Positions 34,132 through 40,132 of a DNA stretch of 64,000 nucleotides are shown in pieces (position 1 is the first letter of the stretch; the number at the start of each line of letters is the position of its first letter). Position numbers and translations under genes: made by a program. The DNA is from Desulfonatronospira thiodismutans ASO3-1. GTDB taxonomy: Bacteria > Desulfobacterota > Desulfovibrionia > Desulfovibrionales > Desulfonatronovibrionaceae. Under the pieces are notes generated by a model. It was given only the letters and a program-made list of their open reading frames with translations. It was not told where the DNA came from and searched no databases. Location: positions 140,263 through 204,262 of the forward strand of contig NZ_ACJN02000003.1 of assembly GCF_000174435.1 (NCBI RefSeq). The letters run 5' to 3'.

Positions 34132-34743
34132 TCATTCTCCGGCCTGCTTTTTGACAAGCATGTCCAGCATACTGGAAAGCTCGGTCATGGAGTTGATGCC
34201 GAAAAGCAGAAGAATGTCACCGGCGATGGAGTGCTCTCTGACTTTGAAATGGGCCTTGGCCAGAATTATGGAGTGTCCTTCACCGCCTTCCTGCTGCAGG
34301 AGGTCATGCACGCTGGTCTCAAACATGAAATCCGGGAGTGAATACTCCAGGTCCATGCTTAGAATGTTGGCAAAATTGCCCAGGACGCTGTTGAGCACAA
34401 TATTGCCGATCTCAGTCAGAGCCTCGCTGCGAATGGAGTCCAGGTCCGTATCCCCGGGCTCCTCCTGCACCAACAATGTGACCAGGTTCAGGGCGCTTTC
34501 AGGAGGGAATAACAGGGCCGCCTTCCCTGGAACCGGACCTGAAAACCTTAAAATAACAGTGGCCAGGGAGGATTTATCTAAGGGGGCAAGCTCCTGCTGA
34601 ACGTCCTCCGGCTCCAGGACCTTGATTTCGGGAACACTTAGCTCCACGTGCATGGCCAGCATGGAGTTCAGGGCATTGCCTGCCTGTCCCACGCCGATAT
34701 TTATGATTTCAGTCAGGGCATCCCTGTGCAGATCATTTAACAT
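34132..34743 (-). CDS. CheC-like chemotaxis phosphatase
   Basis: This 203-residue protein has the two CheC phosphatase motifs: EIINIGVGQAGNALNSML near residue 12 and SEALTEIGNIVLNSVLGNFANIL near residue 107, each with the E-x3-N signature. CheC dephosphorylates CheY-P. The CheY-like gene is 12 bp upstream and is the likely partner. The length fits CheC (about 205) rather than CheX (about 155). Confidence 0.9.
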   Translation of the reverse strand: MLNDLHRDALTEIINIGVGQAGNALNSMLAMHVELSVPEIKVLEPEDVQQELAPLDKSSLATVILRFSGPVPGKAALLFPPESALNLVTLLVQEEPGDTDLDSIRSEALTEIGNIVLNSVLGNFANILSMDLEYSLPDFMFETSVHDLLQQEGGEGHSIILAKAHFKVREHSIAGDILLLFGINSMTELSSMLDMLVKKQAGE

Positions 34744-34755
34744 AAGCCTGGGTCC

Positions 34756-35118
34756 TTATCTGGAACCGAGGTGATTATTAAGCACCTCGAACATTTTTTC
34801 ATCATTCACCGGCTTGTTCACCAGCTCCACCACCCCGTGCTCCTGACATTTCTGCCTGGTGGTCTCCTGTACGTCAGCGGTGACAACCACTACAGGCGTT
34901 TTGACATGTTTACTCTCCAGCACCTGCAGCACCTGGAAGCCGTTGATATCCGGCATAAGCAGGTCCAGCAGGATCAGGTCCGGCTGCAGTTCATCTATCT
35001 TGCGCAGGCCTTCCCGGCCCGAAGCCGCTTCCACGGCTTCATGACCGGACTGCTGCACAATTCTTTTCAGTATGGTTCTTTGAAAGACCGAGTCCTCTAC
35101 TATCAATACCCTGGCCAT
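34756..35118 (-). CDS. Single-domain CheY-like response regulator
   Basis: This 120-residue receiver has acidic pocket ED (residues 8-9), phospho-acceptor D52 (LILLDLLMPDING), Thr in VVVTAD and Lys in ELVNKPVN. No output domain is present. The adjacent cheC-like gene suggests a CheY-type diffusible signal, though no CheA or receptor is in the window. Confidence 0.93.
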   Translation of the reverse strand: MARVLIVEDSVFQRTILKRIVQQSGHEAVEAASGREGLRKIDELQPDLILLDLLMPDINGFQVLQVLESKHVKTPVVVVTADVQETTRQKCQEHGVVELVNKPVNDEKMFEVLNNHLGSR

Positions 35119-35127
35119 GTTTTCTCC

Positions 35128-35940
35128 TTAGCTGTCCTTGTAGCAATGGCTTTCATCGGGAAATTCACCGTTTTGAACCTCCCTGCGGTAACGCTCCACC
35201 GCCTCGGAAATAACTCCGGCCAGATCGGCGTATTTCTTTACAAACCTGGGCCCCGGTCCGGTGCTCATCCCCAGCAGATCATTTATCACCAGAACCTGAC
35301 CGTCGCACTCCAGTCCGGCCCCTATGCCGATGGTGGGAATGTTCAGGCTTGAAGTTATCCTGGAAGCCAGTCCCGGCGGCACAGCCTCCAGTACCAGGCT
35401 GAAGCAGCCGGCTTCCTCCAGCTTGCGCGCCTCCTGCACTATTTTTTCCCCGGCCTCGCCCCGGCCCTGGACCTTGAAGCCTCCAAAGTGGGCAATGCTC
35501 TGCGGCGTAAGCCCCAGGTGGCCCATGACCGGTATCCCGGCTTTTACCATGCCCTGGATCTGAGGCAGAATGCTGTCCCCGCCTTCCACTTTCACCGCTC
35601 CGGCCCGGCCTTCTTTGAGCATGCGGCCGGCATTGATCACCGCTTCTTCCACGCTTACCTGGTAGGACATAAAAGGTAGGTCGGCCACTATCAGTGAATT
35701 ACCGGCAACCCTGGTCACAGCCCTGGTGTGGTGCAGCATTTCATCCATGGTCACGGAAAGGGTATCCTCATGCCCCAGCACCACCATGGCCAGAGAGTCC
35801 CCCACAAGAATCATGTCGATCCCGCCCTGGTCCACAAACCTGGCCATGGCACTTTCATAGGCGGTAAGCATGGTCAGCTTTCTTTGTCCCTTGGTCTTTA
35901 TAACTTCCGGCACCGTCATCCTTGGCATAACTTCATCCAT
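35128..35940 (-). CDS. panB: 3-methyl-2-oxobutanoate hydroxymethyltransferase PanB
   Basis: PanB (270 residues) makes ketopantoate from 2-oxoisovalerate and methylene-THF in pantothenate synthesis. The TIM-barrel signature is clear: TMLTAYESAMARFVDQGGIDMILVGDSLAMVVLGHEDTLSVTMDEML, VVADLPFMSYQVS, GHLGLTPQS and IPTIGIGAGLECDGQVLVINDLLG. A second ATG four codons in (MPRMTVPEVI) is an equally possible start. It opens the long minus-strand block; panC is not adjacent. Confidence 0.95.
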   Translation of the reverse strand: MDEVMPRMTVPEVIKTKGQRKLTMLTAYESAMARFVDQGGIDMILVGDSLAMVVLGHEDTLSVTMDEMLHHTRAVTRVAGNSLIVADLPFMSYQVSVEEAVINAGRMLKEGRAGAVKVEGGDSILPQIQGMVKAGIPVMGHLGLTPQSIAHFGGFKVQGRGEAGEKIVQEARKLEEAGCFSLVLEAVPPGLASRITSSLNIPTIGIGAGLECDGQVLVINDLLGMSTGPGPRFVKKYADLAGVISEAVERYRREVQNGEFPDESHCYKDS

Positions 35941-36145
35941 TTTTTTACAGGGTTATTAGGTAGCTCCCCGACTGCAGGCATAGCCAGGGGTCAATTTCCA
36001 ACGGGTCTGCACTTTGCGCATTTGCACTTTTCCGGCCTCCGGCAATTTCTTTTTGAACCTATTAAGTGCCGCCTGTCAAGAGATGGCCAAATTGACATGC
36101 AGGGCACAAGCATTTAAAAGGCAGCGTAAGCATGGAGAAAAGAAT

Positions 36146-36553
36146 ATGTATGATCTACTCAAGGAAGAACCGGGAAAGGACTTCAGTCCGGATGCTGCTT
36201 CCCTGGAAGAAACCCGTGAGTTCCAGAGCAGGCCCAACCTGCTGTGCTCCGGGTGCCTGAGCAGGATAACCAGCCAGGATGCGGGCATCAGTATCAACGG
36301 CAGTCAGAAGCATGTTTTTGTAAACCCACACGGGCTCGTATTCGAAGTCGGCTGCTTTTCCTGGGCTGTAAACTGCCTGGGGACCGGACCAAGCACTGCT
36401 GAATTCTCCTGGTTTCCAGGATTTACATGGCAGATCGCGGTGTGCATATCCTGTCTAATGCACCTGGGCTGGCGTTACTCATCCGGAGACTCAGGCGAAT
36501 TCTACGGACTTATCATGGACCGCCTGATTCTTGATACCTCGAGTGAAAAATAG
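36146..36553 (+). CDS. Bacterial CULT-domain (cereblon-type) zinc protein
   Basis: This 135-residue protein is almost entirely a CULT domain, the ligand-binding fold of eukaryotic cereblon that binds thalidomide-type drugs and C-terminal cyclic imides. Zinc ligands are C34 and C37 (LLCSGC) and C100 and C103 (VCISC). The three pocket tryptophans are W89 (SWFPG), W95 (FTWQI) and W109 (HLGWRY). The segments FVNPHGLVFEVGCF and GEFYGLIMDRL match known bacterial single-domain members. The ATG at 36146 with GGAGAAAAGAAT upstream is preferred over the longer frame from 36014. The natural ligand in bacteria is unknown. Confidence 0.88.
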   Translation: MYDLLKEEPGKDFSPDAASLEETREFQSRPNLLCSGCLSRITSQDAGISINGSQKHVFVNPHGLVFEVGCFSWAVNCLGTGPSTAEFSWFPGFTWQIAVCISCLMHLGWRYSSGDSGEFYGLIMDRLILDTSSEK

Positions 36554-36578
36554 ACCTTGATTTTTCAACATGGCAATG

Positions 36579-36611
36579 CTTTTATCGGTGTCGACGTCGA
36601 TATCGAAAAAG
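36579..36611. repeat. Palindromic REP-like sequence after CULT gene
   Basis: CTTTTATCGGTGTCGAC is followed directly by GTCGATATCGAAAAAG, forming an imperfect palindrome centred at 36595/36596. A related palindrome is at 30125-30162. Possible REP-like element or bidirectional terminator. Confidence 0.5.
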
Positions 36612-36622
36612 GATTATGGACT

Positions 36623-36900
36623 GTAATTATTCACCCCATCTGCTTCAGCTGGATAATCTAAGCGTCTGGTTGCGGATTCATGGTCCGGGGGCTTTGCAAA
36701 CTGGGCGTAAACTGTATAAAGGACGCGTAGTCACGCCTTTGGCGTGATTAATCAAAACCGTAAAACACCAAACCTGATTCAATGCATGTTACAGAATAGA
36801 TCCTGGCTATCAAACCAGTGTGTAGGTTTTGATTTACGCTTCCTTGGAGTGAGTTTTTACGTCCTGTTTGCAAAGTCCCCGGACCATGGTGAATAATTAC
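36623..36900. repeat. Family B palindromic mobile element, copy B2 (278 bp)
   Basis: Ends GTAATTATTCACC and GGTGAATAATTAC are a perfect 13-bp inverted repeat. Flanks TATGGACT (36615-36622) and TATGGATT (36901-36908) match 7 of 8. The interior shares CAAACTGGGCGTAAACTGT and the GTTTTGATTTACGCTTCCTT / GAGTTTTTACGTCCTGTTTG segments with B1. Most of the 400-bp gap between the CULT and M23 genes is this element. Confidence 0.83.
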
Positions 36901-36955
36901 TATGGATTAAGGGGATAACCGCCACCATTCTAACAGCCGCCGAGGTGAAAATAAA

Positions 36956-37795
36956 TCACCTGTCCAGAAGATACATGGGATCCACTGCATCTCCCAGCAC
37001 ATAAACCCCGAGATGCAGATGAGGGCCGGTAGCCCTGCCGGTCATGCCCACTTCTCCTACTTTCTCACCCTGGGATACAAAGACATCCTCCTGCACATCA
37101 ATGCTGCTCAAATGCATGTAAAGAGAATGGATGCCCTGGCCGTGATCCAGGATAACCGTCTTCCCTCCGTAATAAAAGTCACCGGTGAGCACCACCCTGC
37201 CGTCTGTTACGGCCTTTACCGGCGTGCCTTCAGGTCCCCTGAAGTCCACTCCCTGGTGCGCGGACCTGGGCTGGCCGTTTAAAAACCTCTGAACGCCGAA
37301 TGGAGAACTGACGTCTCCCGGAACAGGCTCTTTAAAATCTTCTTCCCAGTACCTGTCCATGGTCAGGGTGCTAAGGGCGGAGCGGATCTGCTCTCTGTCC
37401 CGGGCGATGCGGTCATGGACCTCCTGGGGAGGGGTAACCATCTCCTCGGGCAGGCTCAGGTGCTGCTCCGGGTAATCCTTGTCCTTTACAGATATTTTAA
37501 AAGTCTTTTCCAGGCTTTCTCCATCCAGGTCAAACACCAGGCTCAGTTCATGTTCTCCTGTTTTATCCAGTCCGGCACCAAGAAGCACCCTCTGCTCCCC
37601 GGGCAGATCCACGGGAACTGCAAACTCCCTGTCCATCCAGGCGACCTTTATTCCCGCCGGCTTATCATCAGAACTGATATCCACCCAGAAAGGTTCACCC
37701 CGGCCGACTTCAGAGGGGACCTGTACATCCAGGGCATAAACCGGCATAGCCCAGAAAAAAATCAGCAGCAGGGAAAAGAGAATTTTCCTGATCAT
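36956..37795 (-). CDS. Exported M23-family metallopeptidase (LytM-like)
   Basis: This 279-residue protein has an N-terminal signal (MIRKILFSLLLIFFWAMPVYA), a beta-sandwich-like region (residues 25-105), and a C-terminal M23 domain. The zinc ligands are His and Asp in HQGVDFRG and the HxH of TGPHLHLGVYV, with the second catalytic His in SLYMHLSS. All catalytic residues are present, so it should cleave peptidoglycan peptides or glycine-type bonds in the periplasm. It stands alone between repeats B2 and D1. Confidence 0.92.
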   Translation of the reverse strand: MIRKILFSLLLIFFWAMPVYALDVQVPSEVGRGEPFWVDISSDDKPAGIKVAWMDREFAVPVDLPGEQRVLLGAGLDKTGEHELSLVFDLDGESLEKTFKISVKDKDYPEQHLSLPEEMVTPPQEVHDRIARDREQIRSALSTLTMDRYWEEDFKEPVPGDVSSPFGVQRFLNGQPRSAHQGVDFRGPEGTPVKAVTDGRVVLTGDFYYGGKTVILDHGQGIHSLYMHLSSIDVQEDVFVSQGEKVGEVGMTGRATGPHLHLGVYVLGDAVDPMYLLDR

Positions 37796-37807
37796 TTGCT
37801 CATCCTA

Positions 37808-38058
37808 ACGCGGGCCATGTCCGCAACCCAAATAAGAAGATTATTGAACCACAAAGACACGAAGATCACAAAGTTTAAGACAGTAAGGAGGGTATTTTTT
37901 GAAAACCGGGAAACGGTTTTCAAAAAGGATGCCTTTTCATTTGCCGTTTTCCCGGCAAATGAAAAACCCTTTGTGCTTTCTTCCTTTGTGTCCTTTGTGC
38001 CTTCGTGGTTCAAACTTTCTTGTTTTTTGTGACATGGTTTCAGGATTAAGTCACTGAC
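37808..38058. repeat. Composite palindromic repeat, family D copy D1
   Basis: The left end GCGGGCCATGTCCGCAACCC and right end TTCTTGTTTTTTGTGACATG...TTTCAGGATTAAGTCACT are both shared with D2 at 60219-60660. The interior is different: arms TTGAACCACAAAGACACGAAG (37844) and CTTCGTGGTTCAAA (to 38014) form an inverted repeat around hairpins GAAAACCGGGAAACGGTTTTC and TTTTCATTTGCCG...CGGCAAATGAAAA. No gene. Confidence 0.65.
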
Positions 38059-38106
38059 ATGATTGACATTTGTATACAATTTGACAATCCGTGATCATAA
38101 CGGATA

Positions 38107-38760
38107 ATGGTCAAAGCCATGCAATACGGCAACAAAAGCGAACATACCCGGAGCAAGTGCATCAAATGCGGCCAGTGCTGCCGCAGAAACAGCCCGGCCC
38201 TGCATCAGGAAGATCTCCCCCTTATAACCGGAAAAAGCCTCGGCCGAAACACCCTGATTCTATACCGCAGGGGAGAACCGGCCCTGGACAATGTCATGGG
38301 CACTCCCGTGCTCCTGGGCAGGGAAATGATCAAAATCAGGTCAGCAAATGCCGGTCACCGGGGATGTCTGTTCCTGGACCAGCATTCCGGGCATTGCAGC
38401 ATTTACGGTTCCAGGCCCATGGAGTGCAGCCTCCTGGAATGCTGGAACCCTGACCCCCTGATGAACTACTACCAGAAAAACCGCCTCACCAGGGCGGATA
38501 TATTTCCCAAAGGCTCGGCCATGGACGAGCTCATCTGCATGCACGAGGAGAAATGCCCTGTTACAGAACTATCTTACATGCTGCAACAGGAAGTAAACGC
38601 CCCCGGGACGCTGCGTGAAGAAATAAACAGCCTCCTGGCTTTTGACGATTCCTTTCGGCAGGGCTTTCAGGAAAAAACCGGGGCTCATGAAGAGGACATG
38701 CTCTTCTATTTTGGCCGTCCCCTGAAGGAGCTGGTCCGTCCCCTGATGGATTTCATGTAA
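38107..38760 (+). CDS. YkgJ-family cysteine cluster protein (putative Fe-S/zinc)
   Basis: This 217-residue protein has the YkgJ (CxxCxxCC) cluster at KCIKCGQCCRRN near residue 20, followed by CLFLDQHSGHCSIYGSRPMECSLLECW near residue 95. This family of putative metal-binding proteins has no assigned reaction. The stop TAA is formed by the end of element A5. If A5 and one flank are removed, the frame would read on from GATTTCATT for nine residues and end at TGA, so the C-terminus was shortened by the insertion. The start lacks a strong ribosome binding site. Confidence 0.82.
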   Translation: MVKAMQYGNKSEHTRSKCIKCGQCCRRNSPALHQEDLPLITGKSLGRNTLILYRRGEPALDNVMGTPVLLGREMIKIRSANAGHRGCLFLDQHSGHCSIYGSRPMECSLLECWNPDPLMNYYQKNRLTRADIFPKGSAMDELICMHEEKCPVTELSYMLQQEVNAPGTLREEINSLLAFDDSFRQGFQEKTGAHEEDMLFYFGRPLKELVRPLMDFM

Positions 38761-38934
38761 CCATTCAGGGGATGCCTCAATCGGCCTGGGGACAGTCCCC
38801 GCGACACCTTTTCTGCACCAAATGCAAAAATTGTAGACGCAAAGTTTTGTGGACCTGCACATTTAGTACTTAGCGGGGGACAGTCCCCAGGCCTGGTGCC
38901 AGCAATCATCACCGAGGACCCCCTGAATGGTTAC
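38757..38934. repeat. Family A palindromic element, copy A5 (178 bp), perfect target duplication
   Basis: Perfect 15-bp ends GTAACCATTCAGGGG and CCCCTGAATGGTTAC. GATTTCAT occurs on both sides (38749-38756 and 38935-38942), an exact 8-bp duplication. The interior is the reverse complement of A7 (54558-54734) in layout, with GGGGACAGTCCCC palindromes. It supplies the stop codon of the YkgJ gene. Confidence 0.92.
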
Positions 38935-38973
38935 GATTTCATTAAGTTAAATCCAGACGGCACCACCTGAAAG

Positions 38974-39990
38974 TCACTCCTGCACCAGCTCATCCGCCCT
39001 GTCCCTGGCCATACTGGCAAGGTCTTCCCCGGCCTCGGCCATAGCCTGGATGGAGTCCCTGGAAAAGCCTCCCTTCTCTACCCTTCTAAAAATCCACTGG
39101 ACCTGGTAGAGTACATCAAGGCCGGCTTCGGCAATTTGCGGCGTTGAGACCCGGTCCACTATCTTGCCCCTGATGTTTTCCCTCTGCATGATAAGCTGTT
39201 TGATCCTTGAAGCCAGCTCGCTTCTTCTTTCATCGTCGGACTCATCCAGCTGCCAGTATTCAAAATATACCGAGTTGAGCTCCTCCACGGTATCCAGGTA
39301 GTCGCGCATACGCTCAAGCACCGGCTCTTCACTGGACGTCCTGGAAAAAACATGGGCAAGATGCTCCAGGCGCTGAGCCACAATCTCCAGCATTTCCACT
39401 GTCTCTCTGTTCTCAAGCTGCCTTTCCTGCAGCCCCTGGGAAGTATGCACCTCCCGTGGCTCTGTTTCTGCAAGGTGCACCAGTCTGTCAAAGAGTTCCG
39501 GGCCATAACGCCGGACCACCAGGTCGATGACTTCCGGCTGCAGCAGGTGCCCAAGGACCTCCTCCCTGGCCTGGAGCACATCCTGTTCCTCGTAGCTAAG
39601 ACCGGTTAGCTCAGTTGCATAATGCATGTTCAATTCTCTGAAGCTCAGGGTAAAGCCGCCCTCTTCTGCGGGAGACACGGCCGGATGATAATTTCTGAAT
39701 ATCAGGCTTGCCAGGTCCCTGATGAATCTATCGGTTATCACCTCGTCATCTGGAAGCTCCTCCGGCTCCCTGGGTTCCACCGGATCCTCGGGCTCTCTTT
39801 CCAGGTGCTCCCTTAAAGGGTCCAGCCCGGTGACATCCACCGGGTCATCCGGCTTTTCCACCGGATGCATGGTAATATCGGGATCATCCGGCTCAACCGG
39901 AGGCTCGCGAAACTGATAATACCACACCAGGGCCCCCGCGCCCAGGATAACAATGGCCAGAACAGCTGAAATCAGTACTTTTTTGCCCAT
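38974..39990 (-). CDS. Membrane-anchored protein of unknown function
   Basis: I do not recognise this 338-residue protein. One N-terminal transmembrane helix (VLISAVLAIVILGAGALVWYY, residues 5-25) is followed by a Pro/Asp/Glu-rich linker with repeated EPDDP-like words (residues 30-80). A helical, charged domain follows from residue 85 to the end (for example LYQVQWIFRRVEK). The single N-terminal helix predicts a periplasmic globular part. Element A6 lies 56 bp upstream. It is followed by nothing on its strand for 200 bp. Confidence 0.7.
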   Translation of the reverse strand: MGKKVLISAVLAIVILGAGALVWYYQFREPPVEPDDPDITMHPVEKPDDPVDVTGLDPLREHLEREPEDPVEPREPEELPDDEVITDRFIRDLASLIFRNYHPAVSPAEEGGFTLSFRELNMHYATELTGLSYEEQDVLQAREEVLGHLLQPEVIDLVVRRYGPELFDRLVHLAETEPREVHTSQGLQERQLENRETVEMLEIVAQRLEHLAHVFSRTSSEEPVLERMRDYLDTVEELNSVYFEYWQLDESDDERRSELASRIKQLIMQRENIRGKIVDRVSTPQIAEAGLDVLYQVQWIFRRVEKGGFSRDSIQAMAEAGEDLASMARDRADELVQE

Positions 39991-40045
39991 AAATTTTCCC
40001 TCCCGGGAAAAACTGCCTTAACAGGCAGCAAGCATTGAATTAATC

Positions 40046-40125
40046 ATAACCATTCAGGGGGTGCCGCAATCACGCCTCTGGCGTGAGTACCAGGAACTAC
40101 AACTGAGTGCCCCCTGAATACTTGC
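40046..40125. repeat. Family A element, copy A6 (80 bp, degenerate ends)
   Basis: The left end is ATAACCATTCAGGGG and the right end CCCCTGAATACTTGC, both mutated from the family ends. Flanks AATTAATC (40038-40045) and AATTTATC (40126-40133) match 7 of 8. The interior shares CAGGAACTACAACTGAGTGCC (inverted) with A2. It directly abuts the 3' end of the helicase gene at 40133. Confidence 0.72.
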
Positions 40126-40132
40126 AATTTAT

